Assembly (NCBI GenBank): GCA_024362935.1 | Contig: JANCRA010000114.1 | Span: 496,001 to 560,000 of the forward strand | Direction: 5' to 3' | Source: Setophaga petechia | Taxonomy: Eukaryota > Chordata > Aves > Passeriformes > Parulidae | DNA length: 64,000 nucleotides | Shown here: positions 1-11,689 of the stretch, piece after piece | Layout: each line of letters opens with the position of its first letter | Position numbering within the stretch: the first letter of the stretch is position 1 | Translations under genes and position numbers: made by a program | Notes under the pieces: model-generated | The model's input: only the letters and a program-made list of their open reading frames with translations | The model's database searches: none | Told to the model about the DNA's origin: nothing

Positions 1-1841
1 GGTGGCTGATTGCAGACAGGAGGTGGCGCTGAGGTCACAGCGGTCCAGGTTCCCTGCTGAGGCTGCTGAGGCTGGTTGCAGGCAGGCGGTGGTGCCGAAG
101 TAGCAAGGGCTATTTGTGTCTGAGCGCGACCCCCATTCGCGCTCCTCCGAAAGTTTCCCGATCGCCGGCGACAAGCCAATGCATTGTGAGAATTAGACTG
201 GCAATTCTGGCACCAAACTCCAGTTGCTCGGCATGTATTCCGCAGATGACCTCTTTGACCACATCGATAGCACTTAAGGATAGGTGATGATCGGCTAGGA
301 GCTTGGAGAGGCGCAAGAGCTGCTAATACCTGACTTTGTGTTGATTCTGCTTGCTTTTGTAATCCTACTCCTAATTCCTTAATGGCATTAACTAGGAAGG
401 CTTGCGTCCCGGTAGGTTGCATTGCCATCCTTTCTAATGCTTCTTCTATGCTCCAGTTAGCCCCTAGTGTGAATAGGGTTTTTCTAGTGCTTTCATTACT
501 ATTTTGTAAAGCACACTGCTTTAACAGTGCTCCCTTCATAAAATCTGCAACTCCTGCCTTATCTATAGCTTCTGCTACCCTATCTATAAAAGTGCCAAAA
601 GATTCCTCTCTACCCTGTTTAATACCCATGTACATTGGAATTCCAGCACTATCTTTAACCTTGTCCATAGCATTCCTGACTAATCGCATTGCTTCTCGAA
701 TTTTATCTGGTCCCATAAGCATTTGAGCCTCTGATCTTAGGTAGGGACCTATCCCCATTAATTCATCTACCGTAAGACCATTAAGAGGATCACCTGGACC
801 CCTTTGCACTGCCACAGATTCATTTACCAAAGCTTGCCAGTGAGCATTAAACAACAATTGCTGATGCTGTGTAAACATCAGTTTCGCAATACCCCTCAAG
901 TCATTTGGCAACAATAACATGTTGTTAAACAAATATTCCAGCATTTGTTTTACGGGCTCACTTTTAAATCCAAATTGACTAACAGTTTGCCTTAATTGAG
1001 CAAGCAATTTCCAATCTAATGGGACATATTCGCCAAGTTGTTGTTGCACTTGTCCATTTTGATCAATTACTGGGGTGTATGTTACCGGGCAGGCCAAATT
1101 ACCAGCAGCCTCCACTAAATCTTCGTCTCCACATTTCAACCCATGTTTGGCTAGCTGTGCCCAAGCTTCCCTTTTTTGTTTTACCATCTCCTCCCACAGG
1201 TCACTACGTGCCCCAGGGACAGGATCTGGATCATTTTTCTGGGAGCTGGTTTGCACTGCTTTTTCAGGTGGCGGTGACAGAGAAGAATCATTTACGTTTG
1301 GCTGCTTTAGGGTTAACTGTGCTCCTTGTTCTGGTAAAGGAGGAGCAGACGGCTGCACTCCCTGTTCTTGCAAGGGAGGAGCGGATGGCTGTACTCCCTG
1401 CTCTTGTAAGAGGGGAGCAGCTGGCTCAAGCCCGGCTCCCACACCCTCAGTTAAAGCTCCTGGGGCCGGTAAAAATACTTTCGTTACTCCCAGAGCTAGC
1501 GGTTCACCATCCTGCCCATAATGTACATTCTTTTTGGAGGCCTTAAAGGCTTCCTCAGCCGCTTTCTTTTCTGCCTGATGTTGTAACAGAGCATTATTTA
1601 CAACTCTCCATATCTTCCCAAGTTTTTTAGCTGTCTTATCATCATCCAGCACTGCATCCCATATTATATCACCTAGCTTACGCCATTCACTTATCTCATG
1701 TACAGTATGAGGATTACTAAACACACCCTTAGTATGACCCCATGCTAATAACCCTGGTAACTCCTTTTTTAAATCTATCCCTTTAATTCCCCTTTTTTCT
1801 AACCCGGCTGTAAATAAATCATATGCTGCTTGCCTGTCCAT
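1..1841 (-). CDS. Endogenous retrovirus gag, open frame, cut by the window edge
   Basis: Seen: reading the minus strand from the ATG at 1841, the frame stays open to base 1 (about 613 codons, C-terminus outside the window). An N-terminal matrix-like part comes first. A proline-rich stretch follows at about 1315-1435, holding two PSAPPL motifs and a third degenerate copy. Then come a capsid-like part with a major-homology-type motif (Q-G-x-x-E with a following F, about 600-640) and two CX2CX4HX4C zinc knuckles near 231-272 and 170-213. Known: this order is matrix, late-domain linker, capsid, nucleocapsid of retroviral Gag, and PSAP recruits ESCRT through TSG101. Inferred: an alpha/beta-type (ERVK-like) avian element, fairly young because the frame is unbroken. 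Expression cannot be judged. The LTR at 2046-2499 is its 5' LTR. Confidence 0.85.
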   Translation of the reverse strand, partial: MDRQAAYDLFTAGLEKRGIKGIDLKKELPGLLAWGHTKGVFSNPHTVHEISEWRKLGDIIWDAVLDDDKTAKKLGKIWRVVNNALLQHQAEKKAAEEAFKASKKNVHYGQDGEPLALGVTKVFLPAPGALTEGVGAGLEPAAPLLQEQGVQPSAPPLQEQGVQPSAPPLPEQGAQLTLKQPNVNDSSLSPPPEKAVQTSSQKNDPDPVPGARSDLWEEMVKQKREAWAQLAKHGLKCGDEDLVEAAGNLACPVTYTPVIDQNGQVQQQLGEYVPLDWKLLAQLRQTVSQFGFKSEPVKQMLEYLFNNMLLLPNDLRGIAKLMFTQHQQLLFNAHWQALVNESVAVQRGPGDPLNGLTVDELMGIGPYLRSEAQMLMGPDKIREAMRLVRNAMDKVKDSAGIPMYMGIKQGREESFGTFIDRVAEAIDKAGVADFMKGALLKQCALQNSNESTRKTLFTLGANWSIEEALERMAMQPTGTQAFLVNAIKELGVGLQKQAESTQSQVLAALAPLQAPSRSSPILKCYRCGQRGHLRNTCRATGVWCQNCQSNSHNALACRRRSGNFRRSANGGRAQTQIALATSAPPPACNQPQQPQQGTWTAVTSAPPPVCNQP

Positions 1842-2025
1842 TTTTATGCGTCGACGCTGTTGCGGCTCTCCGGCTTCGGCAGCATGTACGGCCCAAAATC
1901 ACCGATGTGATCTTTAGGAGTGCTATCCCTTCGTTCAGCACCGCTCCGGCCGCTTCGGAGCCCGACCCAACTTCTCCAACCGATGGCGTGTCCTTCCCCC
2001 CTTTTTTTTTTTATGCGAGAGGGGC

Positions 2026-2042
2026 GACGTCCGGGGTCACCA
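2026..2042 (-). other. Primer binding site, tRNA-Trp-like
   Basis: On the minus strand the sequence just after the LTR begins TGGTGACCCCG, matching the first 11 bases of a site complementary to the 3' end of tRNA-Trp. One extra G then precedes GACGT. Avian sarcoma/leukosis viruses use tRNA-Trp. The position, three bases inside the LTR end, supports the call; the inserted base lowers confidence. Confidence 0.65.
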
Positions 2043-2045
2043 TTT

Positions 2046-2499
2046 TGTTGAAGAAGGAAGACGTGACACCAGATGGTTCATCAACGTAGCTCAATTTATT
2101 GATCTCCATTGACAGGTTAAATACACTTCTTAATTAGTCTCATACATATTGCAAAATCTGAGCTCCTTATTGGTCAGAAGGCATTTGCGTCAATACCTGC
2201 AACATAGTTATATTTCTACAACATAGTTATATTTCTATATTCCTGCTGCTCGCTAGCTATGATTCCTACAGCACGTATGCTAGGCTCAGGCCAAGTTGTT
2301 TTGCTGACAAAATCTATTCTGCATCCTAGAGCTGCCTTTGCCCTTTGCTCTAGTTACTGCTCATATTGACCATCTTATAGCCATCATGGCCTTTCTCATC
2401 TAGCCAGTCAGCAACTAGGCTCTCAATACATGTCCACATAAGGTTAGGAGTTATCCCTCACTAGACCTCACGCATGAATAAATGATCCCCTCCTAAACA
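2046..2499 (-). mobile_element. 5' LTR of the gag-bearing retrovirus
   Basis: The LTR ends with CA on the minus strand next to the primer site (plus-strand TG at 2046). An AATAAA signal lies at 2095-2100 on the minus strand, about 50 bases before that end. The outer end is placed at a plausible TG start at 2499, where the unique sequence ends and the satellite begins shortly after. The outer boundary was not confirmed by a second LTR or a target duplication. Confidence 0.65.
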
Positions 2500-2539
2500 G
2501 CAAATTACTGTTAGAGAGTCTTATTCTGATATTTCAGAG

Positions 2540-5500
2540 ATTTGATGATGGCGGGGCCTCAGAGAACCAAGGAGTCAGCTGTGACACTGAGCAAACTCAT
2601 GGAATAAAGGGTTCATTGTGACACAGGAGAACCCCATGGAACCAAAATCCATTTTGGCACATTGGGGCCACATTGAACCAATGGTCCATTGTGATACTGC
2701 GGCTCTAAGGAGATCATTGTGACACTGAGAAACCTCTGGGAACCAAGGGGCCATTGTGACACAAGAGGGCTCATGGAGCCATGGGTCCATTAGGACACTG
2801 CAGAACCTCACAGAACCAAGGTGACCGTGTTCTACTATGGAACCTCATGGAACAAAGGGTCCATGGTGACACTGCAGAACCAAGGAGACTGCTGTTGGCA
2901 GTGTGAAACCTCATGGAACCAGAAGTCCATTGTGACACAGCAAGGCCTCATAGAACCAAGGGTCCATTGTTAAACTGTGTGGCCTCATGGAACCAGGAGC
3001 CATTGTGACACAGTGTGGCCACATGGAGCCAAGGGGCCGCTGTGACACTGTGGATCCAAGGAGACCATGGTGACTGAGAAACCTTATAGAACCAAGAGTC
3101 CATTGTCACACTGTGGGGCCCTGTGGAACCAAGGGGATGACTGAGTTTTTGGGGCCTCATGGAACAATGGAAACTGTTCTGACACTTTGGGACCCACTGG
3201 AATCAAGGGGCCATTACAGCATGGCAGGGCCTCATGGAATCAAGGAGACTGAAGTGAACATCATGGGTCTCCATGAGATGAAGGGTCCAATGGAACCAAG
3301 GATACCATTGTGACACTCTGGGGCCTCATGGAACCAAAGGTCCATTGTGACACAGCAGAACCTCATGGAACCATGGAGGCCATTTTTACACTTTGAGGCC
3401 TTGTGAAACCAAAGGGCCATTGTGGCACTTCAGGGCCTTGTGGAGCCAAGGGGACCACAGTGACACTGTGGGGCTCAGTGAAACCAATGGTCTGTTGTGA
3501 CACTGCAAGGCCTTATGGAATCATGGAGACCATTGTGACACCAAAGGCCTCACTGAACCAAGGGGCCATTGTGACGCTACAAGGCCTCATGGAAGCAAGG
3601 AACCATTGTGACAATCTGGAGTCTTGGCAGGCCAAGGGGCAGTTGTCACACTGTGTGGCACCATGGAACAAAGGAGTCCATTGTGACACTGCAGGGCCCT
3701 GTGGAACTAAGGATTCATGGAACAGTGCTGGAACACATGGAACCAAGGGGTCCACTGTCACATTGCGGGGCCTCATAAAGGATGTGGCATCCTGGAGGCC
3801 ATTATGAGACTTTGAGGCCTTGTTGAATCAATGGGCTCTGCAGGGCCTCATGGAACCTTCTGACACTGAGTCCCCGTGGAACCAAGGATCCAGTGTGACA
3901 GCAAGGAGACTGTTGTTGGCTGTTGTTGGCAGTACAGTAGCTCATGGAATCAAAAGTCCACTGTGAAATTGTGCGGCCTCATGAAACCATGGAGACCATT
4001 ATGACACTTAAGTACCCACTGGAACCAAGGGGCCTTTGTGACACCACAGGGTCTCATATAACCAAGGCAACCACTGTGACACTGCAAGGCCTCATGGAAC
4101 CAGTGGGCCATTGGGGCATTGCACAGTCCCATGGAAACAAGGAAACCATTTTGTCACTGCAAGGACTCATGGAAGCAAGGGGCCATTGTGACACTGTGGA
4201 GCCAAGGAGACTATTTTTATATCACTGGGCCTCATGGAAACAAAGATCTGTTGTGATTCTACAGGGCCTCATGGAACCAAGGGGAAATTGTTATGCTGCA
4301 GGACCCCAAGGATCCAAGAACATGGAACAGGTCTGGCTGGCTGGGCCTCCTGGGGGCTGCCTGACTGGTCCAGCTGACCTTGGCTTGTTGAGGGTCACTT
4401 TTGATCAGCCCCTGAAACGCTGGAGTTCTGTGCTTTCCTTCCTGTGGGAAAGAACTGTCCTTCTTCCTCCAGGGGTTCATAGCCAAATTGGGATTTCTCC
4501 TCCAAATTTGATTATATCCAAGGATTTTTCCCATATGAAACCTGCCAGGACAGACAGCTCTGCCTGGCCTTGGCCTCTTGGGGGCCAACTCTCATCTGCC
4601 TTCAAAAAAGTGGGGGCCTGTGCTTTTCTTCCCATGCAAAAAAACATCTTTCAAGTCCAGGCATCCATGGCCAAAATTGAGAATCCGCCTCCAAAATTTC
4701 TTATACCCAAGGATAGCTCCCAGACAAAGGCTGCCAGGACTGTCTAGGTTCCCTTGGTTTCCTGAGGGCCAGCGCTCATCTGCCTTTGAAACACTGGGGC
4801 TCTGTATTTTCCTTCCTATGGAAAAGAACTGTCCTTTTCGTCCAGATGCCCATAGACAAAAGTGGGGTTTGGCCTCCCAAATTCTGTCTATCCAAGGATT
4901 CATGTCTGACCACAGATCTGGCTGGCCTTGGCCTCCTTGGAGCCGCCTCTAATGAGCCCTTGAAACACTGGGATCCACCCTTTCCCTCCTATGGAGAACT
5001 GTCATTCTAGCCCAGGAAAGGCTGAAATGGAATTCCACCCCTAAAACTCCCCAAATATCCAAGGGTTGCTTTCAGACTAAAGTTGCAAGGACAGGCAATT
5101 TGAGGTGTCATGGAACCATAGGGCCATTGTGAAACTGCGAGACCCCATGAAGCCAAAGGTCCATTGTGACATTGCAAGGGCTCATGGAACCATGGAGAGA
5201 CAATTAAGACACTTCACAGCCTCATGGAACCAAGGGGCCATTGTGATACTGAAGGAGACCATGGAACCAAGGAGACCAATGTGACACTAAGGGGACTCAT
5301 GGAATCATGGACACCATTGTGACACTATGAGGCCCCATGGAATAAGCAAAGCATTGTGACACTGTGAGGGACCATGGAACCAGTGAGACCATTGTGACCC
5401 TGGGGGTCCCCACAGAACCAAGAGGACCATTGTGATACTCTGGGGCCTGGTGAAACCAAGAGGCCTTTGTGACACTGCAGGGCTGCAGGGAGCCTAGGGG

Positions 5501-5958
5501 CCATTGGGACATTGTGAGGCCTCATGTCATCAGTGTTCCATTGTGACACTGTGGAGCCAAAAGAGACCATTGTGACACTGCAAACCCCCAGGGTCCAAAG
5601 GTCCGTTGTGGCATTGCAGGGCTCATGAAACAGAGGATCACACGACATTGTGGGGTCTGTGGGACCATGGAGACCATTGTGACACTTTGGGGCCTTCTGG
5701 AACCTAGAGGCCACTGTGACACTGTGGGACCCCATGGAATTAAAGCACCATTAGGACGCTGTGGGGCCTCTTGGATCCAAGGCACCATTGTGACACTGTG
5801 GGGCCTCACAAAACCAAAGGAACACAGAACAGATTTGGCTGGTTTGGTTTCCCAGGGGCCACCTGACTGGTCCAGCTGACCTTGGCATGTGGAGTGTCTC
5901 TTCTCATCTGCTGCTGAAACACTGGGGCTCCATGCTTTCCTTCCCAAAGGAAAATAAC
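2540..5958 (+). repeat. 38-bp satellite array with intercalated longer units
   Basis: Degenerate tandem copies of a unit of about 38 bp, with core words CCATTGTGACAC, GGGCCTCATGG and AACCAAGGGG, run through most of this span. The many short open frames here are translations of the repeat and are not genes. At about 4330-5095 and 5830-5958 the 38-bp array gives way to a different repeat of about 185 bp. The same two families recur inverted at 20466-22180. Confidence 0.85.
4330..5095 (+). repeat. Repeat of about 165-190 bp, several copies
   Basis: Each copy contains, in order, a word like CTGGCCTTGGCCTC, then GAAACACTGGGGCTC, then TTTCCTTCC-TGG-AAAGAACTGTCC, a segment like CCAAATTGGGATTT, and TATATCCAAGGATT. 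Four to five copies differ by many substitutions. The family is also seen at 5830-5958, 6708-7110, 20600-21110 and 21715-22020. Confidence 0.75.
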
Positions 5959-5965
5959 TGTTCTC

Positions 5966-6701
5966 TGTGGCGGTGCTGAAGGCTGAGCCCGGCTGGCCCA
6001 CAGCGATGCACAGCACACAGCCTGTTGAGGGGCACGGGCAGCTGCAGATCCAGGACCTCCGGCGGGAGCGAAACTGGATAATGAATGCCCTTTCCCAGAG
6101 CTCCCTCCACGTCCGTGGTGGAGGAGGCAGCTCCGGCAGGCTAGGCAACAGAATCAGCAGCACGAGTCCAGAGGACGAAGAAGCAGACGCGAGGCGACAA
6201 TTCTCGGCAGCAGGGGAAAGGTTTATTGGAGAAGGAGAAGGATATGGGCAAGAAGGAGGCTGCAGGGAACTGCCCCGAGGGGCGGGGAGAACAGAACTTA
6301 TATAGGGGGACCAGGGGGAGGTGGATCCCTTCCTCTGGCCAATGAACATAATACTTAACTTAATAAGCATAGGGTGGCAACAAATGAAAGCACTAGAGGG
6401 GTGGGACAGCCCTCTCCTGCCCAATCACCCTCTGCCCTGGAGGGAATGTTCTAGGGAAAAGGCAGGGGCAGAGAGTGACAGGCAGGCAGGCTGACAACTC
6501 AAAATGACAGGGAGGGGACAACTGGATACAAAAAGGCGGGAGTTGCTAAGGAAACAGAATGACGGACAGCCCTACAGGGAGAAAAACAGGGGGAGGGGAA
6601 GCCCGGCAAGCGCCATCTTAAGTAAGTAAAAACCATACATTACAATTGAAATCAAACTGAACTGAGAAAGGGGAGGGAGGCTGCAGGGGCGCACCGCAAC
6701 A
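5966..6701 (-). mobile_element. Solo LTR with 6-bp target duplication
   Basis: This 736-bp block begins TGTGGCGGTGC and ends GCACCGCAACA on the plus strand, so it has near-perfect terminal inverted repeats. It is flanked on both sides by GTTCTC (5960-5965 and 6702-6707). On the minus strand there is a TATATAAG box at about 6297-6305 and AATAAA at 6222-6227, spaced as expected for promoter and polyadenylation signal. No internal retroviral sequence remains. It interrupts one copy of the 185-bp repeat. A 6-bp duplication fits alpha- or betaretroviral integrases. Confidence 0.9.
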
Positions 6702-6707
6702 GTTCTC

Positions 6708-7110
6708 CTCATGGCATCCCAGGCCAGAATTGGGATTTCATCTCCAAATTTCCTTATATCCAGGGATTGTTCCAATAGGAATATTGCCAGGACAAAAGTG
6801 GTTGGCAATGGCTTCATGCAGTTCACCTCCCATCTATCCCTAAAACACTGGGGAAGGCTTTGTGCTTTCCTTCCCATGGGAAAGAACTGTCCTGCTTTTC
6901 CAGGTGCCCATGGATGAGACTGGGTTTCCACCTCCAAAATTCCCTACATCCAAAGACTACTCCCAGACAAAATCTGCCATTACTGACAAGTCTGGCTGGC
7001 CTTGGCCCAGTGAGGTTCTCACCTGCCTTCCAAACACTGCTATGGAAAAGAATTGTCCTGCTAGTCCAGGTGCCCATGGCCAGAACCGGGTTCCACCTCC
7101 AACGGTGCCT
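6708..7110 (+). repeat. 185-bp repeat copies, right of the solo LTR
   Basis: Two further copies of the longer satellite unit. The first is the continuation of the copy interrupted by the LTR. The array ends near 7115. Confidence 0.7.
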
Positions 7111-7114
7111 TAGT

Positions 7115-7680
7115 GCGACAGACTGGAGGAGATTGTTGGCTGGAAACATTTCATGTGCGTGGGAGGAAGGGGCAGGTCCAGCCTTGCCCTGCCCTGGAAC
7201 CCCAGCCCTGCCCTGCCCTGGAACCCCAATCCCCCCAGAGCCTCTATCCCAGCCCAGCAGTGGCTGCCAGTCCCTGGCACAGCACAGACAATGCTCCACA
7301 GCCACCTCTGCAGCCCCAGCCCAGCTCCTGAGGGACCAAATGAGCCCAAGTCCCACCTGGGGGAAGGGCCCAGGGAGACCAAGGGGTATTGAAGGCTGAC
7401 CACAAGGTGAGCACACATCTTGACCCTACCTTCTCTTGGAATTTCCATCTGAACAGTGCTGGAGTCCAGGAGTTGGTAAATGTGTGTGCGCTTCTCTGTA
7501 TCTTTTTTGTCTTTTTCTCTTTCTGTCTTCTTCTTCTGTTTCTGTGCTCCTGTAAATTTTGATTAACATTACATTGAGCAGACTTAGAGTTTGTGAAGTT
7601 GAATAGACCAAGTCAATGCTTTGAGAAGTGTTTTTTGTTGATTGAATATCTGTCATAGTTTGACATTAGAAGAATTGTAA
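7115..7680. other. Non-coding stretch, no gene seen
   Basis: Contains a short tandem duplication of CCTGCCCTGGAACCCC at about 7185-7228 and a pyrimidine-rich run near 7495-7540. Neither strand shows a convincing domain or splice pattern. Confidence 0.5.
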
Positions 7681-9250
7681 AAAGTATTACAAAACTTTTT
7701 CAGTAACTGACAACCTGTTAAACCACTAAGATACTGAACACACCTCTGTTAAAACACATATGTTAAAGATGAAAAAAATCCAGGAACCTCCTCTTTCTTT
7801 TGCAGTCAACGAAGAAGCAGTGAGCCCCAGCCCTGGCCCCATCTCAACCAAACCAAACCAAACCAAACCAAGCAGCCCTGCCATGGGCTGAGCCCCTTCC
7901 CCCCTCCCCAGGCTGCCCCCTCCCCATCGGCCCCATTCTAACCAAACCAAACCCCAACAACTCCCAAACAGGAAAACAAAAGAGGCTACAAAACCCCAAC
8001 CAGAACAAAGCCAGCCACAGCTGTTAAAATCTTCCCATCAAATCCCCTCCCCGCAACACAACTCAAACCAAAAACCCCTACAACGCACACAAAATAACCC
8101 TACAACTAAACACTTAAACACAAAAAAAGCAAAAAATGAACCATAAAACCAATCCTAACACAACCCAATCACAACTTCCACCACAAGTTACCGGCAGGTC
8201 AGGTGTTAATCTTTCAATACTTCAATCCTCCCTCGAGTAAAAAAAAAAATGCAAGCATATAAAAAAAAAATATAAAACCATAAAAATCAGTAAAGAAGAA
8301 ACTAAATCCCAATTAAAAAAGAAGAAAAAATACCTTAATCTTAAAACTAAAATCTTCTTATAAACAATAAGGAAGAAACCCCTTTTTTCTTTATAACACA
8401 TAAAAATATTTTAAAAAATCAAATTAATATCAAAAACCTCCATTCTAAAATAAAGAAATGTTAAAATAACTATAATTTCATCAAAACTTTTAACAGGAAA
8501 AATTAAAAATTAATCCAGTACCCCCAAAAGAAGATCTCTATTCCCAGAGATTAAAATAATTTTAAAAGTAAATAACAAAGCATTTTGCCTTTAAGGAATT
8601 AATTTTTAAAACAATACTCCATAAGTCGACATGGCCCATCAACAAGGTGTGAAAAAGCTGGTAGCAATAAAAACAACTTTATAATAACAAATTTCCCCAG
8701 ACAACTGCTGTCAACGACAAAATTTAAAACCACAAAAAAGCTATTTTTTCCTCTTGCAAAAACATCTCCATAACCTTAAAAAGAAAAACTTCTCTCCCTA
8801 AGTAAACTAAAAAAAGACTATTCTAGAAATAGTAAACTAACTAGAAATTTTAGGCTGAGTTTTTTTACATTGTCAGTAAAAAGTTGTACAGCAAAAAAAA
8901 GTGTTCTAAGGACTTTATTTTAATGCTTACTACAGTTTTTCTTTTATATACTATTAATAAAATTTACTTTACACCCTTTTAAAATTTTAAGCCTACTTTA
9001 CATTTCTCCTAATCCTATCTCAAAACAAAATAAATACATAAATAACTAACTGACACTAAAACCCACCACACTCATGAATCCATTAATTAAGAAATCGCAA
9101 GATTAGAAAAATCTTAAATTAACAAACCAAAATGACTACAATGTCATAATAAACCTTTTCCCAAAGTTTCTCTGATTGTCTAAAGTTCTCAGTAAAGGCT
9201 GTTTTGTTGTTTTGAGCTCCTGAGAACCTGTTTTTGGTATTTCTCCAGCG
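7681..9250. other. AT-rich gene-free stretch with an AACCA microsatellite
   Basis: The plus strand is strongly A/C-rich. It carries an (AACCA)n run at about 7847-7871 and long A-rich stretches at 8220-8300, 8400-8600 and 8880-9000. I see no open frame of substance, RNA gene or transposon end. The strand asymmetry resembles the stretch at 51600-52150. Confidence 0.5.
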
Positions 9251-10810
9251 AGTTCAATTCAGAGGCCACAAACAATTGTAATTCCATTTCAAATGTCTCC
9301 TTGAGAGAGTTGTTTGGGAATGGGAGTCAGGGCTTGTGTGTCCTGCTTGGCCCAGCCCAGGCAGGGCTTTCCCAGCCACATCCCACACTCCATTGCCCAG
9401 CTGGAGCCGCTGGTGCCTCTGAGTTGTGCTGCCCCAGCCCCAGGGACGCTCTCCTTGTCTGCCCATTCCCCCACGCTCTCTGGGCAGGGATGGCCTCAGT
9501 GGGGGCTGCTGACATCCTCAGCACCTTGGAGGCTGCTGCTGAATTTTCCTGCTGCAGAGGCTTGTTCAGCCTTCAGCTCTTCAGTGCAGGAATTCAGTGT
9601 CCCAGGGCTCATTAACATTAAGAACACCTTAACAGGCCAACCCTCTGGGAATAATTTGATTTCAGTTTCCAAGTCATTTGTGGCTAATTAGACAGATTTC
9701 AGAAGTGTATTCAAACTGAAAATATTCTACTTAAAAAGACAGAGAAAAAGCTTTTTTAAGGTCCTGTTTAGGAATTTTTTTCCTTTTAATCCATTGATAT
9801 GTGCAATCTCCAATTGCCATTGAATCCAAGTACCTCCTCATGCAGTTGGAATAGATATGAAAATCAAGACCCTTCATGGCTGACAATCAATCAGACACTG
9901 TCCCTACCCCCACCCCACCATTTGCCCCACCCAAGCCCTGGCACTCAGAGCAGCCTTGTGCAAATCTGAGCTCCCTCCAGCCCAGGCTGCACCTGCAGCT
10001 TTCAGCTCCTTGGCTCCAACTCCCACCTGCTTTCCTTGGAGAAGGAGCTGCCCGAGACACTGAGGGATGTTCATTTATTGCCAGCCAACAAAGCCAAGGG
10101 AAGGCACAGCTCCATCCAATGCAAAAGTCATTCTTCTCCCTGCCTCTGCCCTGCACCTGATCCCCACAGCCTGTCCTGTTTCTTTCATCCCTGCATTGCC
10201 AGGGACTTTCTGGGACAAGGGAGCTCTGCTCTGGGCATGGAGGGAGGTCCAAGTGCCACCACTGGAGTGGGAACCACAACTCATCAGGTTTGTGTCCTTT
10301 GGGGGTCAGGAAATGGTGGGACTCAGAGGCTCAGAAAGTTTCTCTTCACGGCCAACAGACCACAGTTGAACAGGGCACAATTTAATAACAGTCACACTCT
10401 TCCCTGAGCTATGTGCAACATCCCAGCAGCGTCTGATGAGTGCACCATCCATAAGTGATTTCCATACTAAAATTAATTTTAGACAAACGGTGGTTCTGTG
10501 ATAGATATAAACACAATCTTGTATCAGGATGCTCATCCTGCAGTGGGGGCAAAACTGCTCCAACAATTCCTGATTTGCAAAGCTGTCAGTGGTGGATGGA
10601 GAAGGGAGGTCAGGCTGCTCTTGGTGTTGAGGAAATGCTGAAACCAGCCTGACTCATTTCATCTCCTCCTGTCCTGGCTGATCTCCCCTCTTTCCCCTTC
10701 CACCCATTGGCTTTTGTCTCCCACCAGCCCCCCTGTGAAGAGCCTGACTCTGTGTTCTCCATCCCCTCCTGGCTGGCACTGCCAGGCTGGGATGAGGAGC
10801 CCCTCAGCCT
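9251..10810. other. Unannotated intergenic sequence
   Basis: Moderate GC with open frames on several phases but no recognisable motif, signal peptide or splice structure. Nothing is called. Confidence 0.4.
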
Positions 10811-10814
10811 TCCC

Positions 10815-10925
10815 TGCTCCGGGCTGGACAAGCCCAGCTCCCTCAGCCTCTGCTCACAGCCCAAGGGCTCCAGCCCCACCTTGGAGGTCCTTCCCAGACC
10901 CTACTCCAGCTGCCAGACATCTTTC
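10815..10925 (-). mobile_element. CR1-like LINE fragment
   Basis: Words such as CTCCCTCAGCCTCTGCTC followed by CAGCCCAAGGGCTCCAGCCC match the usual antisense appearance of an avian CR1 internal region. Short and diverged. Confidence 0.4.
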
Positions 10926-11159
10926 CTGCCCTGGGCAACCCAAACGAGGCCACAGTGACCTGGATAATCCCTGTCCTTGATGTCCTGGTCACACAGCCCT
11001 GGCCCCTTGTCCCCATGTCAGGCTCTGGGGTGGATCCTGTGGAATATCCTTTGGTGGAGGCTGTGGCTCCAGGTGGGCCGGGGGGATCCCGGGGGACAGG
11101 GACCCTGCTGGGCATGAACAGCATTGGACTTGTTGGGAGAAACTGTGAGGGGGAGCTGG

Positions 11160-11465
11160 GGCAGAGTGACCAACCCAGTGACCTGACACAGCCCTGCTGG
11201 GATGTCACACAGCCCTGCTGGGATGTCACAGCCTGCTCTGTGATGTCATAGACCATTCTCTAATGTCACACAGCTGTTCTCTGATGTCACACCAGAGTCT
11301 GTGATGTCATAGTCTGCACTGTGATGTCAGACCTCTGCCCTGTGATGTCACAGCTGGGTCTCTGATGTCACAGAGGCAGTCTGTGATGCCACACCTGCTC
11401 CATGACCTCACATACCCCACTCTGTGATGTCACAGCCCACTCTGTGACCTCATGTTACCAGACGA
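11160..11465. repeat. 21-22 bp minisatellite built on TGATGTCAC
   Basis: About 14 degenerate copies of a 20-24 bp unit centred on TGTGATGTCACAG, a near-palindrome close to the cyclic-AMP response element core TGACGTCA. The spacer part changes between copies while the core is kept. Confidence 0.8.
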
Positions 11466-11689
11466 TAAATTGTCTCCACCAGGTGAGCTGACACCTGGAG
11501 CTTGTTCTCCAAAACCCCAGGCCTATGGAAAACACACAATGCCCATTGTGTGAGAAGGGAACAGGAAGTTCACCAGCCTCAGTGTCCTGCCAGCTCAGCC
11601 AGGCCCACTGGGACATTGGGGTCCACGACCACCAGGGACCACCACAGAGACCCCAGGACAGAAGAACATATGGGTAAAGGTGAGGGAAA

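Noticed and set aside
1019..1546. Plus-strand frame of 175 codons
   Set aside because: Antisense shadow of the retroviral gag frame on the minus strand.
3403..4747. Long plus-strand open frames with recurring LMEPRGHCDT-type words
   Set aside because: They are direct translations of the 38-bp satellite; opposite-strand and shifted frames are open in the same way.
9876..10407. Overlapping open frames on both strands near 10 kb
   Set aside because: No motif, no splice sites and no repetition of the pattern elsewhere in the window; treated as chance.
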